A DNA stretch of 64,000 nucleotides from Microcebus murinus (lineage: Eukaryota > Chordata > Mammalia > Primates > Cheirogaleidae). The DNA is taken from positions 74,779,001 through 74,843,000 of the forward strand of contig NC_134106.1 in assembly GCF_040939455.1 (NCBI RefSeq), written 5' to 3'. A model generated the notes under the pieces. It ran no database searches. It was given only the letters and a program-made list of their open reading frames with translations, and was not told the origin of the DNA. Of the stretch, positions 1 to 11,319 are shown one piece after another (position 1 is the stretch's first letter; every line of letters begins with the position of its first letter). The position numbers were made by a program, and so were the translations under genes.

Positions 1-941
1 CACCCCTCCCACCATACAGGACCCTGTTAGCACACCTTGGAACCCTTTGCTCCGCTGGTGGCCACTTTACACCTCTGCTAATAATGGAATCCCATAACAT
101 TTTTCACTCTTTAATATCTGCTACAAAAGACAAATCTCTTATATTTTAAACTTACAGAGAATTTTTTTTTGTTCCCAAAAGTATATAACTTAATGCTTTC
201 TTTATTAAAAACATATCTTGGAATCTTTACGCCATCATCCTATCCCATCAAAGTCTTCTGGTATCCTGTTAAGAGTCAATGAATTCACAATCCCTCCCGG
301 GGCTGGGTTATTGGTAGACCTGACAGACACGCTGTCTGCATTGTGTTTGTGGGCAGGATGGGGCGGAGGATGGAGGCGTGGAGCATGGCCGAAGAGAGCA
401 GCCCTCTAGGTGGCGCCAGTCAGAACTCCTAAGCAGGCAACCAACTGCAACATTGACATCACTAACTGTTCCTGAGCACAGATCTCCACCTTGGCTTCCA
501 GGATTTCCTTGCCGGCGCCTTGCTGGAGTCTAGACAGGCTGCTTGTTGTATTGCCAATTTTGAGACTGTGTCACAAAAAAAAAAAATGAGATTAGCTGGA
601 TGTGACCTCTCCGACTAATCCATCTGGCTCCTGGGACTCACCACTTTCTCTTCTAAGGTCTTCTAAAGCGGTGTTTTTGGCAATCTATTTTAGAATCTTG
701 TCAAGGGTGAATATAAGGTCCAGGGTTTATGAAGTCACATTCTGGCCCTTTTTGGCCACCAGAACTGCCCATGTCTTATGAGTGCCTGAGAAGCTCCCTG
801 CGATGGCTCTGCCAGCTCGGCTCCCAGCTGCTGGGCCGCAGGACACTAGGGCAGCCACTTCTCATGGCCTGGGTGCCCTTTTCATACTCCCCACCCCATC
901 TGGGCTTAGTTGCTGCACATGGTGTCCGTGTCTTTGCGAGG
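1..941. other. Unique non-coding sequence
   Basis: I see no gene or identifiable transposon here. It begins AT-rich, becomes GC-richer after about 290, and has a short A run near 575-587. The only element I can name is the CTCF-type motif at 403-417, listed separately. Open frames in the stretch are short and carry no recognisable protein signature. Confidence 0.5.
403..417 (+). promoter_or_regulatory. Candidate CTCF site, plus orientation
   Basis: The 15-mer cctctaggtggcgcc fits the known CTCF core CCASYAGRKGGCRSY at 14 of 15 positions; the third base is T instead of A. CTCF binds such sites to insulate domains and anchor loops. One-mismatch matches are expected about once per 100-150 kb by chance, so alone this is only suggestive. 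It gains interest because a perfect minus-orientation match lies 6.8 kb downstream at 7210-7224, giving a convergent pair. Confidence 0.45.
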
Positions 942-1344
942 GCTAATTTTATGTGTCATCTTTGCTAGGCCACGATATCCAGATATTTGGTCAAACATTA
1001 TCCTGGATGTTTCTGTGAACCTATTTTGCAGGTGAGATTAACATTTAAGGCAGTAGACTTGGAGTAAAGCAGATTAATTACCTTCCATAATGTGGGTGGG
1101 CCTTGCCCAGTCAGTTGAAGGCCTCAGTAGAAAAAGACGGATCTCCCCCAAAGAGGAGGGATTCTGCCAGCAGGCCTGAGCCGCAGCATGGACTCTCCCT
1201 TGGGTCTCCAGCCCGCCAGCCTGCCCCGCAGATCTTGGACTCGCCAGCCCTCAGAGCTGTATGTGCTAATTCCTCGAAACAAATCCCTCCCTCTCTGTCT
1301 CTCCCTATTGGTCCTGTTTCTCTGGACAACCCTGACTAATACAG
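942..1344 (+). repeat. Ancient interspersed repeat, probably old L1 3' end
   Basis: The stretch follows a very common mammalian repeat, from 'attttatgtgtcatctttgc' through 'atatttggtcaaacattatc', 'taatgtgggtgggcc' and 'cagttgaaggcc' to 'tctctggacaaccctgacta' at its end. I recognise the consensus but am unsure of its family name; an L1M-type 3' end is my best guess. It is diverged and has no usable reading frame. Confidence 0.65.
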
Positions 1345-1510
1345 TCCTCTTCCCAGTAGTAACATTATTTTCCTTGACAGAAACAGTTAGATAAAATAGA
1401 AGTAGAGAAGTTCTGTTTTCTCTCACGACCAAGTTCTTTTATTTTCTTTTAGTCCAATTAGATTTGTGCCTTCCTGAGAGTATTCTATTAGGGCTCTGTT
1501 GAGTTCCACT

Positions 1511-1562
1511 TAAAAAACATGTATTGAGCACCTACTACGTGCTGAGTGCTGGTTCTCAGCAG
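1511..1562 (+). repeat. L2-like LINE fragment
   Basis: The words 'gtattgagcacctactacgt' and 'gctgagtgctgg' match the well-known L2 3'-end sentence 'tattgagcacctactatgtg...'. Only about 50 bp can be recognised, and MIR shares part of this sequence, so MIR is the alternative. Confidence 0.5.
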
Positions 1563-1865
1563 GCAGGTGGGCACCTTCTCCTTAGGCACCGTCTTTCCAT
1601 ATTTCACTCAAGCCTCTTCCGTGAAAGCTCTACCATGTGGCTCCACCCATTTCTTTAAACATCTCTTTCTTCTTCCTAACTGTCCTGGCTGATACAATCT
1701 CTAATGTCTAAAGTCATGGAACCAATAGCATCGCTTTGCTCTGATTTTGTCTCTTCCCCACACTTAAAACCAATGATCACCCTCAGCATCTTCCGAATCC
1801 ACCCTCCTTGGAGGGGATGAGGAAGGGGATTTTATGTAACTCAATTTAATTTTTATGTCTTAAAT

Positions 1866-2335
1866 CAGTAGCCCCCAACCTTTTTGGCACCAGGGACTGT
1901 TTTCATAGAAGACAGTTTTTCCATGGACTGGGAGTGGGGGAAGGTTTCAGGATGATTCAAGTGCGTTACATTTATTATGCAGCCAAACCTCTCTGCTATT
2001 GATAATCTGTATTTGCAGCCGCTCCCCAGCACTGGCACCACCGCCTCAGCTCCACCTCCGATCATCAGGCATTAGATTCTAATAAGGAGCGAGCGTGCAA
2101 CCCAGAGCTCTCGCGTATGCAGTTTGCAGTAGGGTTCGCTGTCCTTTGAGAATCTAACGCCTCTGCTGCTCTGGCAGTAGGCAGAGCTTGCGCAGTGATG
2201 TGAGTGATGGGGAGCAGCTGTAAAAACAGATGCAGTTTTGTTCGCTTGCTGCAGCTCTCCTCCTGCTGTGCTGCCCGGTTCCTAACATGCCGCAGACTGG
2301 GACTGGCTGGCAGCCTGGGGGTTGGGGACTGCAGT
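1866..2335 (-). mobile_element. Non-autonomous hAT transposon fossil (copy 1)
   Basis: Terminal inverted repeats are visible: the left end is 'cagtagcccccaaccttttt' and the right end is 'gggggttggggactgcagt'. A decayed 8-bp duplication (tcttaaat / gattaaat) flanks it, as expected for hAT insertions. Inside is a large inverted repeat: 2007-2026 pairs with 2209-2229, and the flanking DNA continues the pairing. No transposase sequence is present. Its right end, reverse-complemented, matches the start of the element at 56783, so the two are related copies in opposite orientation. Family level (hAT) is fairly secure; the subfamily name is not. Confidence 0.8.
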
Positions 2336-2343
2336 GATTAAAT

Positions 2344-3225
2344 GATTAGATTTTTTCCTGGGAGTAATTGGTATTGGATTCTATGGGATGGGGCTCTATC
2401 TTTCTCTGTTGTGTCAATAGCAGCGCTATCCCAAAGAGTCAGTCCTTTCCCGCTATCCACCTCTGCCCCAGACTGCCCTGCCCAGATGGGCCAATGTGAG
2501 TCCTTGGAAGAGTGTTTCCCACCTTGAGATTGGGGTGCTGGCTAGGTGTGGGGGTGGGCTGTGTGTGTGAGTCTTAGACACACTTAGTCACGGAAGGCAG
2601 GTTCCAGGGAAGGTCCCCAGGGTGTGCAGTGAAAGCCGCCTCACCCTCCCTGGGGGGCCCTGAGATGAGTAGAAACGATGGTCCTGAAATGTGGAGCACA
2701 AATACGCAAATTTCATGAGTTTGCAAGCGGGCTCCGCGAAGTTCCCACCACGGATGCAGGGACCTTCTCCATTCCCCACATCAGCCCACAGCTCAGAACA
2801 GCCATCGCAGAGCTCCTCAGGGGACAAGGAAGGCAAGGAAGAGGACAAGAGTGCCCTGTAGAGTGGGAGGGACACGGTGCAGTCTCAGATTTCTGTCTAG
2901 GGGTTAGTGAGGGCAAGAGTTTCTTTGCAGGCCAGGCAGGGCACTACTGAGAGTCCTGAACCAAAAAATATTTTTTTCTCTCCCAGATATCAGCTATTTT
3001 TATTGACAGAGCTGTTGGAGAGCATGGCTTGGTGTGTGGGAACAACCAGAACTGGCCAGGTGTGTCCACACGGACCAGGAAGGGCTGGGCACCCACAAGC
3101 CTGCCAGTGCATGGCAGGGAGAGGAAAGCCATTCTTGAGCAAATGGTGACGGGATGTGGGTAAAATGTGTACATCTGGTAGGTTTGTTCTCCTAGAGACG
3201 TAATAGTGCATGCGGGTGAAAAGCA
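2344..3225. other. Unique non-coding sequence
   Basis: I recognise no gene or transposon. GC content is moderate. Overlapping open frames on both strands around 2590-2950 reach about 95 codons without any domain-like pattern, so I treat them as chance frames. Confidence 0.5.
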
Positions 3226-3345
3226 AATGCCTTGAGTTCTAGCTTTTCATCGGGCCAGTTATTTAACCTCTCTAGAGCCTTGGTTTTATCATCTACAGAT
3301 GGAGATGGAGCCTGTCTCGTGGCTCTGCACATGTGGCAGTGACGT
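3226..3345 (+). repeat. MIR SINE fragment
   Basis: The segment reads 'gggccagttatttaacctct', then 'agccttggttttatcatcta' and 'cagatggagatgg', matching the MIR core 'gggcaagttacttaacctct...cctcagtttcctcatctgta'. It is the tRNA-derived SINE core in plus orientation, diverged and truncated. Confidence 0.65.
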
Positions 3346-4623
3346 GCTCAGGCAGGTGCCTGGCAGGTGATTACCAGGCAGCCCAGGTGTCCTCTTAGCT
3401 GTGCAGGTTTCTCAACCTGTCCTTGACCCGTGACCTTTCACAGATGTGGAAATAGCCTCGGAGTTTGCTCAGAATCCCCTGCAAGGAAGTTTGTTCCTGT
3501 TCGTGACTTACATTTGGGTTGCTCTTACTGTGAAGGCTGGGGACTGTCACTCTTAATGGGGGCTAGTTTTAGGTTGAGTGACAAGTCACTAGGGATTCAC
3601 CGGCATCACTTCTTACTATTCAGGGCTTTCCGTGAGGGGTCAGCGTCTCTGTAGCTTTCGTCTTAAAAAGGTTTCCCACCCGCAGTTTAGTTTACAATTA
3701 TTTTAAAGACTTTTTATAAACGAACCAGATTGTCTTTGTGCTCAGGGTATTTTACAGAGTTGTCAGTCTTTTCGTTGCAGCTGTGAGCTTTACACAAACC
3801 CTGCAAATGCACCTTGAAAATGAAACCCAGTGTAAGTGGAGACCAGGGAAGAATGATTTTGAGGGAAATAGAAATTGCTATCCTTTTGAAAATGGTTCCT
3901 CCTGTGTATCTGCTGATAGAAACCCCTGACATCTTTTAGAAAAAAACTGCAAAAAAAAAAAAAAATCATTCACCAAGATCATCTGAATCTCTCATACATA
4001 AAATAATGATTACAGCTGAGTAGAATTATTCTGGTCTAAATTCACATAACCATACCCCTAAGTATTTTATTTACCATGACAGCAAAGGAAAGCATGCCTT
4101 CGTCTTCTCCCCGGCCCCAAATTTTACTAACTCCATTTCTGGATTGGGAATTTTTTGTCTGAGTGGATGTTACCTCAAATCACTTGAGTCAAACTGCAAA
4201 TGAACCACACACATAATGCAGAAAAAATGACTGCATGCCCCAATTTCTAGAACATGACTCGAATGTGAACTAGACATTAGTTTTCCTAAACCCCTTGAGA
4301 CCCGAGGATTCTAGGTGTTGGCAGTGTGGATTGCAAGGCCTGAGGCCGCCTGCCGGCTCTCTGTGGGCCTGTCTCCCCTTGGAGCAAGCGCGTGGGTCAA
4401 AACACACCCCCAGTTATCTTTTCCCTTCAGTTTGTATCATTCCTGGCACGTGCCTTTCAACGCTCCATTTATGTTAGAAGTTTGGTGTTAGCCTCGGGGC
4501 TTTACTCTTGACTTTGCTACTAATTCTCTACTTTATATTCATGATTGCCCTTCTGAAAGGAGAATCTTGTTTCAAAATTGCACCTGGGCATTTTAAAGTA
4601 AATAGGATGCAAATCCTTAGTTC
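3346..4623. other. Unique non-coding sequence
   Basis: No gene or named repeat can be recognised. There is an A run near 3950-3965, and the stretch is AT-rich up to about 4260. Immediately downstream the composition shifts sharply into the CpG-rich cluster at 4624. Confidence 0.5.
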
Positions 4624-4860
4624 GCCTCGTGAGTAGGTTAACTCCAGAGCGAAGCATGAGTCTGCGCGGCTGTGGGCGGGGGCGGGGTGGGCAAGGAAAA
4701 TAATTTGCATAGTGGTGTTTGCCGCCTAGTGAAACTGAAACCCGAGCTGTGTGGGTGGGGCCTTGTTTCCTAACGTCAGCGCCGCTGCCCACGAACGCCC
4801 CCACCAACGCAGGGCGCCCGCAGGAGCAGGGGGCTGGCCGGGCGGAGGGGCTGGGGGCAC
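4624..4860. promoter_or_regulatory. CpG-rich candidate promoter or enhancer
   Basis: By hand I count about 18 CpG dinucleotides in roughly 235 bp, near the value expected without CpG decay and unlike the surrounding DNA. It contains GC boxes (gggcgggggcgggg, about 4675-4688), an octamer ATTTGCAT (4703-4710), an interferon-type ISRE gtgaaactgaaac (4729-4741) fitting GNGAAANNGAAAC, and a CRE-like taacgtcag (4771-4779). There is no TATA box I trust and no recognisable first exon. It could be a short CpG-island promoter for an unannotated transcript, or an enhancer. It sits between two convergent CTCF-type motifs. Confidence 0.4.
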
Positions 4861-6317
4861 CAAGTGTGAAACCGCATGAAGCACCTGGAGCTGGGCTGGC
4901 TGCAGGCTGCCTGCTTGGCTTGCACCCTGAGAAGAAACACACACCGTCCTTTTTTTTTTTCTTGATGCATGTTTGAACGTATCGGTGGGGTCTCATCAAG
5001 TGTGACATGGCAAGTTTCAAACAGTGGGGGCAAATCATTTCTGAAGAGCTTCTTATTTCCGCACCCCCCTGCCAGCCCAGAGTCATTTTCTGAGTCAGGG
5101 AGAGTGTTCCCGAGCCGGGTACCGAGGGTCAGTGCAGGCACAGCCCCTTGTCCCTAGAGGACCGGGCAGCCCTCGTGTGTCATAAACAGAGCTCCACAGA
5201 CCAGGGGGCCCACCGCCTCTTCATCTTCACCCCCAGAGTGCTGCAAGGCACTTTTGGGTACCAGCAATCAGAATATTATGTGATCTTGTATTTTCTGCCC
5301 TGTTTGGCTAGCTAATGTCTCTAAGTAGCAGGGTGGGTTTTTTTTGGTTTTTTTTTGGCGAGGGTGGGGGGAGGTTGGTGGCAATGTCAGGAAGTTTCCG
5401 AAACAGGACCGATTTGCTCCAAGGACTGGATTCTCTACTGTAAAATATATAGTCCTAATAGGGTTGGAAGATAGAAGCCCCTTGTAGTCATGTTTCTTTT
5501 TACTCTGTCTTCAACCAGCAGCTATCCATATCTTTGCTGGTAGACAGAAGGGAATATTCTCCTTGAGGAGTGATTTCCACCCGGGACGCCTTGGATCTGC
5601 AACATTCGCAGGGACCCTGAAACCCACCTGCCCGCCAGCCATCGTAAAAAACAACTGGCGGCTCTGGCATTTATGAATTCTACGGTGTAGGGGCTCTTTT
5701 GATGTCAATTATATGAATTCTTTTGCATGCATAATTAAATCTACGTGATGTCTTTTCTTTAATTGCCAAATAATAAAGATACAACCACCATCACAGTGCG
5801 TGTGTGTGTTGGGGGGTGGCGACCTAGGCCCAGAAGGAGAGTGTCGCAGCCCCGAGGTGGGCTTTGGCGCTGTGAGGAGAGCCTCAAGGACTGGGCGGTA
5901 CGCTGCCATCGAAGGTGTTCTCCAGGAATTTTCAGTTATAAAGTGTGGTCACCGCTCATTTGGCCCCAGGATGAATACCATGGCGCTGCTTTGCATTCTT
6001 CCATAACGAGTACACTTTTCACCGTCAGCTTCGTATGTGAAAACATTTATTTTTAGAGGAACGGTGAAAAGAAGCGAATCTGCATATGTGCAGTTCTATT
6101 GGGCATTTGTGGTGTGTTCCTGCTGAAACCATATTGATGAAGCCAAAAGACAGGAGTTGGGGGGGGGGCTTTATTTAGTTAACCCAGGATTTTTAATTGG
6201 TCTGTGTTACTTTTCTTGCTATATTTTTTAAAGCCCCAAGTGAGCAAGTTATATTTTAAAATAAAGAGGAAAACCCCAATTTTAAAACTAAAAGTGAGTT
6301 GTTGTATGTGTCTATTT
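4861..6317. other. Unique non-coding sequence
   Basis: I see no gene or clear transposon. Features are simple: a T run near 4950-4961, G/T-rich DNA at 5335-5375, and a G run near 6160-6168. A 188-codon minus-strand frame across 4520-5086 runs through the T tract as polylysine and shows no domain; I do not call it. Confidence 0.5.
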
Positions 6318-6422
6318 CCACAAACGTTAGCCGGGTGCTCACTATGTCCCAGGCACCATGCTGTCCTAAGGAATAGGGCCCTCATCCTGGAGATGTTCAC
6401 GGTCTGGAAGGGCAGACAGTTG
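6318..6422 (+). repeat. L2-like LINE 3' fragment
   Basis: 'gctcactatgtcccaggcac', 'catgctgtcctaaggaatag' and 'ttcacggtctggaagggcag' follow the L2 3'-end consensus (growth of 'tactatgtgccaggcactgt' and 'agtctagtgggggagacaga'). The fragment is plus-oriented and about 100 bp long. Confidence 0.55.
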
Positions 6423-6483
6423 TGAAAGATCATGTGATATCCACACTCCTGGTTCCCGAGGGCCAAAAAGGTGCCAGGCTCTG

Positions 6484-6692
6484 GGTTGTGTTGTGTGAAT
6501 TACCTCATTTCATCCTTACATAATCCATGAGACAGATACTATTGTTGTCCCTATTTCACAGATAAGGAAAATGAGGCACAGAGAGGTTATGTAACTTGTC
6601 CAGGGTCACACAGCAGGTAGGTGACGAGGCCCAGATTTGAAGTCGGAGAGTTGGATCCCAAAGTGTGCACTCTTAATTACCACACCACTAAA
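6484..6692 (+). repeat. MIR SINE, near complete body
   Basis: A clear MIR: 'attacctcatttcatcctta', 'gacagatactattgttgtcc', 'cctatttcacagataaggaa', 'aatgaggcacagagaggtta', 'gtccagggtcacacagcagg' and a right end resembling 'gtgcactcttaattaccaca'. Plus orientation, about 200 bp. MIRs are ancient tRNA-derived SINEs and contribute some enhancers. Confidence 0.85.
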
Positions 6693-7599
6693 CCACACTA
6701 TGAACAGAGCGCTCTGGGAGCACACAGGGCTCTGACAGTTCCGCCTGTGGGAGTCTAGGGCATATAAAAAGAAGAGCTGATGGTTCTCCCAGCCAGGAAG
6801 GTTGGGGCGCCAGTGTTGGATGAGCACACGTAAGTTGGTGGCATTTGCTGCTAATGATGACAGAAGAAAAGTGTAAGCCAGGGTCATTTGTTCACACCTC
6901 AGATACATTGCATTTTGAAGGACCCTGGCTACTTTTCACCGTCTTAGATCTCACTCCAGCACTACGTGGGTTAATGTCAGCACGGATAGCATCCCCGTCT
7001 CACGTGGTAAGGTGTCACTTCTCATACACGTAATTCTGAGCAGAAAGGGAGTAAATATAAAAGACCGGGGAGAATATTTCATCAAGATGCGCTGACTGGA
7101 GATTTCACTTGTTGATACCTGAGAGCCTTTGCGTTTTGGAACGTGCTGAGGTAGTTTAGCACGGTGCCTGAAAGATGCTGAGGCAGGTGACAGAGGACAG
7201 TCGCCCCCAGCTGCCCTCTGGTGGCTTTTACCAGAAGAGGAGCAAGGTGTTCTATCCCGTGCCCAGCCTTGCACTCGACCCTCTGGGCGGTCGTCCCCCG
7301 AGAAGGTCACAGGTGAGTCAGGGCGGCGTGGGGAGGAGGTGTCTAGCTCAGTGGGAGCCCCGCAGGGACTCAAGGAGGACAAGGCAGTCAGGGCTCCCTG
7401 GAAAGAAAAGTCGAGGCTGAGACTTGAAAGACAGACCAGAGGAGGGGAGGGGACTGAGCGCCGGGGGAGTAAGCAGAAAGTCCTGTAGGAGTAGAGAGTT
7501 TATCCGCCTGAGAGCAGTGGCCGTGTTTCATCCATCTCTGTCCCCTTCCCTGTCCCTCCCTCTATTCCCTCCCCCATCCTGTGTCGTCCTATTGGTGCT
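6693..7599. other. Unique non-coding sequence with CTCF-type motif
   Basis: No gene recognised. The CTCF motif at 7210-7224 lies here. A pyrimidine-rich segment (about 7530-7580) precedes the LTR at 7600. Confidence 0.5.
7210..7224 (-). promoter_or_regulatory. Candidate CTCF site, minus orientation, perfect core
   Basis: The 15-mer gctgccctctggtgg matches the reverse complement of the CTCF core (RSYGCCMYCTRSTGG) at all 15 positions. With about 23 bits of information, a perfect match is expected by chance in only 1-2% of windows this size. It faces the plus-oriented motif at 403-417, the arrangement found at loop anchors. Occupancy cannot be judged from sequence. Confidence 0.6.
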
Positions 7600-7969
7600 T
7601 GTCATGGCCCGAATTGCGCCCCACCCCAAATTCACAGGGGGACGCCCTAACTCCCAGCGCCTCGGAATGTGACTGCATTTGGAGAAAGGGTCTTTGAAGA
7701 GGTAATTAAGTAAAATGGGGCCATATGAGTGGACCCTATGTCAAAATGCCTGGTGTCCTTATCAGAGGGGATTAGGACAGAGACGTGCACAGAGGGAAGA
7801 CCAGGTGTGAGTGTAGCAAGTAGGCAGCCAGGTAGGCCAAGGGCAGAGGCCTCAGAAGAAACCAGCCCTGCCCACAAGCTGATCTCAGACTCCAGCCTTC
7901 AGAACTGTGAGGAAATCAACTTCTCTTGTCAGTCTGTGACACTTCGTTGCAGCGGCCCAACTAATCCAG
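7600..7969 (+). mobile_element. MLT1-type MaLR solo LTR
   Basis: The LTR begins 'tgtcatggcccgaattgcgc' and proceeds through 'cggaatgtgactgcatttgg', 'agggtctttgaagaggtaat', 'tgtccttatcagagggga', 'tctcagactccagccttcag' and 'aactgtgag' to 'cggcccaactaatcca'. These are the ordered landmarks of the MLT1/MaLR long terminal repeat. No internal sequence is attached, so it is a solo LTR. The subfamily is uncertain. Confidence 0.8.
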
Positions 7970-10736
7970 TGCTCGGTGTATTTTTGTTGAATAAAAGCAC
8001 AAATAGGTGGATGGGAGGAAGAAAATGTTGCTTAGCTAGGGTAGGAGCAGACCGTAGAGGTCTTTCTTGGCCTGGGCAGAGAACTTAGATTCCGCGTTGG
8101 AGCCAGTAGAGAGAGCCGTAGGTCCCCGAGCAGGGGAATTCCATGGCCAAAGCAATGTTTTAGGAGGCCCGGTGTGCTAAGGCTCTGTTTCTCTGCGCAA
8201 GCACCAGGAACCACAGCTGGGAGCCTTAAGAAGGCCTGTCTTGGGGCTCGAGATAGCTGATGGGCACTAGCATGAGGGCAAAATTGTTGGTGGAGGTGGG
8301 CTTCTTTCCTTCCCTTTATGTCAGGATTCTCCCCTGGAGGGACAGATGAAGATCTCTGACCGACCAGGAAATTGGAATTCTACCTGGGAGACAAGTCCAT
8401 GGAGTCCTGATCTGATTGGACAGAGACCAGTTCCATGAAATAACAGTGAACATGCTGGTCTCAGGGCTTCAGAATCCAAGGCCACGGAGCTCCACAGGGC
8501 AGGTGGGATTTTCGGGGAACCAGGTATGTCCCCAGTGCCAGACGGGAACTTCCACCAAGGGGCTGTAGCACCCCAGATATCTCTCGGCAGAATGGAGAGA
8601 GGCTGAACTGCAGCCTCCACAGTCAGAATCCTTCATAGACCAAGGAGGCCTGGATGGGTGAGGTCCATGGGTAGCTGGGGGCCCGATGGGCTCCCCGGCC
8701 TGACTCGGCCACCAGATTTCCTACTCACTTCAGCCACTGCCCACGAGAGGCTAGTTGACATTCCTTCCCTGGTCCTTAGCCTGCACGGATCGTGGTTCCA
8801 CATTAAATTTTAAGCTCAGCGACATGGTTCTTTTTACTTGTATTTGGAGATGCACAGTGATGAATGAACGAATGAAAGATCAAGGCAGGTGAAATGTCAA
8901 ACCTCAGCAGATGCACTTATTGTTAGAGTTGTTTCTATGAAGCAAATCAAAGCTTATAGTGCCAAGAACATTTTTTACAATCACACCTCGATCACAGTTG
9001 AATTTGTATTTTTTGTTATTTCTGTGCTCAGTGTGAACACTTTTTAAAAGCCCTTATTATGCTGAGCTATTTGGAACCTCAATGATAAACCAATAATGCC
9101 AAGGAACCTACTAATATTATTTGTTTATACTATAAAAGCCAAGATCTCTTTGAGTATTATTCTATCCAAAATGATCAGATTCCATAGCAAAGAACACAGT
9201 CCAGAAGAAAATGAGGCTTTTGGGGGTAGAGGGAATTTGTGTTTTATAAAATGGCTGAATGAGAAATAGTGTTGAAAATGGAATTAGACATGAGGGTCTT
9301 GTGTGAGAAAGTAAAAAAAAAAAAATAAAAAAATAAAAAAAAAAAAGAAAATGGAAGAAGGCCTAATGATTATTTCATATAGACTCTTGTCATTACTTAG
9401 TTTTCTGTGTTTCAACAAACCATTTAATCTGGTTTTCTATTTTTTTCTGGATGTTTTAATTTTAATTCTCTTTGTAACTGGGAGTCAGAGGGACCTGCTT
9501 TGGCATCCTAGGGTGATATCTCTGGGAGGAGAATCTCTTGCCATGCTAATGGCTTGAGGCACTAAGAGAACTGCTTTCTGCTCAGTTGTGTTGGCTCTTT
9601 TGGTATACATTTTTGTGTCTTTAGTTAAATGGCATGAACTGTGGGGTAACACTAAGCACTTTATGAAGAAAGAGGAATCTACATCTGCAGACCCTTTCTT
9701 TTAGGTAGATAAGGAGATAATGGCAGAGGCATTTCTGATTTAATTAAGAGTCTTTTGGTTAAAAGTGACAGAAAACCTAAAGTGGTTTAAGCACAATCCA
9801 GAATTTACCATCTCATGATCTAGGAATAGGGGTGGCATATATGCAGCTCAAATGAAGTCAAGGTGTTTCATCTCTCTCTTCTCGGCTCAGTTTCTAATGT
9901 GTTGTCCCTGTTCTCAAACTCAACTCTCATCATGGTCTTAAAGGGGCTGCCACGTTGTCCTTCCATGTCCAAATTCAGCAGGAAAGAACTTTTATCCCAG
10001 CCTTCCTTTAAAAGAGAGTCACCCTGGTTGGACCAGCTGAGGTCGTGTGCCTGTCCTTGAGCCGATCACAGTGGGCGGGGACTTGCAATGTACTGATTAA
10101 TTTACCTGCCGTATCTCCACCCCTCGCCTGAAGGTGGAGTTATGAAGATGGCTATGCTAGGGAAGCAAGCTGCAGATGTCCATGAGGTTTTACTCAATGA
10201 CAAAGGTGACCCACTACATTTAAGGTTATTGGTGTGCAAAGGAGCCGTGACTTGACTTGCAAGTAGCCACCTATCATTTATTTGTCACACCAGCTATCCC
10301 TTTTGTAGGCTGGCTGGAAGAGGGATCTCAGTAGCTCTCAAGGTAGCCCCTTACAAATTAAGCACCATGCCCATTGTTCCTAAACCCCGAGTGAGGTGGT
10401 GGCAGGACAGTTCCTATTCAGAGATGGCCTGCCCTTGTGCCTTGGTCTGCCATAGCCACCCAGCTCCTGGTTCCTAACGTCCAGCTCCTTCCTTATTAGC
10501 ATAAGTAGTTGTCTTTTGTGTTAGAGGAAGACTTTCTTATATTGTGCATCCACATTTTCTTTCTGTGACGCAGACACAGAGCTTTGTCTTTCTGACTTAC
10601 TATATGTGTCACACAGCTAGAGTCAGTGAGTTGCTTCACAAATACTGATACTGATGAAATGTACTCTTAAGCTCAAGGAGCAATTCCTTCCTTAGCAGAA
10701 GTTAGTTCTTAAAGGTTCGCCTATGTTTGCCAATCA
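7970..10736. other. Unique non-coding sequence
   Basis: About 2.7 kb with no gene or securely named transposon. It is moderately GC-rich to about 8790, then AT-rich. An A-rich simple tract occupies 9311-9348. The region 10480-10735 directly precedes an L1 insertion. Confidence 0.5.
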
Positions 10737-10752
10737 AGAATGCCACAGGGCC

Positions 10753-11303
10753 AACCTAGGTGTCCATAAAAAGATGAATGGATAAAGAAAATGTGGCATG
10801 TACATATGCACAATGGAATACTACTCAGCTTTTAAAAAGAAGGAAATACTGTCATTTGCAACAACATGAATAAGGTAGGAAGACATTATGTTAAGTGAAA
10901 TAAGCCAGACACAGAAAGACAAATACCACATGATCTCACTTATAGGTAGAATATGAAAAAGGTGAACTTATAGAAGCAATGAGTAGAATGGTAGTTACCA
11001 GGGGCTGGTGAGGGGGTTGTTGGGAAGATGTTGATCAAAGGATACAAAAGTTCAGTTAAAACAGGAGGAATGAGTTCAGGAGGTCTATTGTACAACATGG
11101 TGACTGTAGTTAACAGCAAGGGATTGTATTTTGAAAATTGCTAAGACAGTAAATTTTAAGCGTTCTCACCACCAAAAATAAGTAGGTGAGGTCATGCGTA
11201 TGTTAATTAGTTCAATTGAGCCATTCCACAGTATGTATTGTTGTACACGATAGATATAAAACAATTTTTGCCAATTAAAAAAAAATTACACAAAAAAATA
11301 AAA
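10753..11303 (+). mobile_element. 5'-truncated L1 3' end with target-site duplication
   Basis: The body matches the L1 ORF2 C-terminus and 3' UTR: 'ggtgtccataaaaagatgaa', 'caatggaatactactcagct', 'acattatgttaagtgaaata', 'agccagacacagaaagacaa' and 'ggtagttaccaggggctggt', ending in A-rich DNA. A 16-bp direct repeat flanks it with two differences: aagaatgccacagggc at 10737-10752 and aagaatgctccagggc at 11304-11319. The insertion is therefore a single 5'-truncated retrotransposition event of about 550 bp. ORF2 is interrupted by stops and is not functional. Confidence 0.9.
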
Positions 11304-11319
11304 AAGAATGCTCCAGGGC

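Noticed and set aside
4520..5086. 188-codon minus-strand open frame
   Set aside because: It runs through a T tract as polylysine, has no domain-like pattern, and overlaps the CpG-rich cluster, where GC-rich DNA lacks stops.
8030..8170. Possible old repeat resembling an L2/MER-like sentence
   Set aside because: Phrases such as 'gcaatgttttaggaggccc' are suggestive, but I cannot place them in a named consensus.
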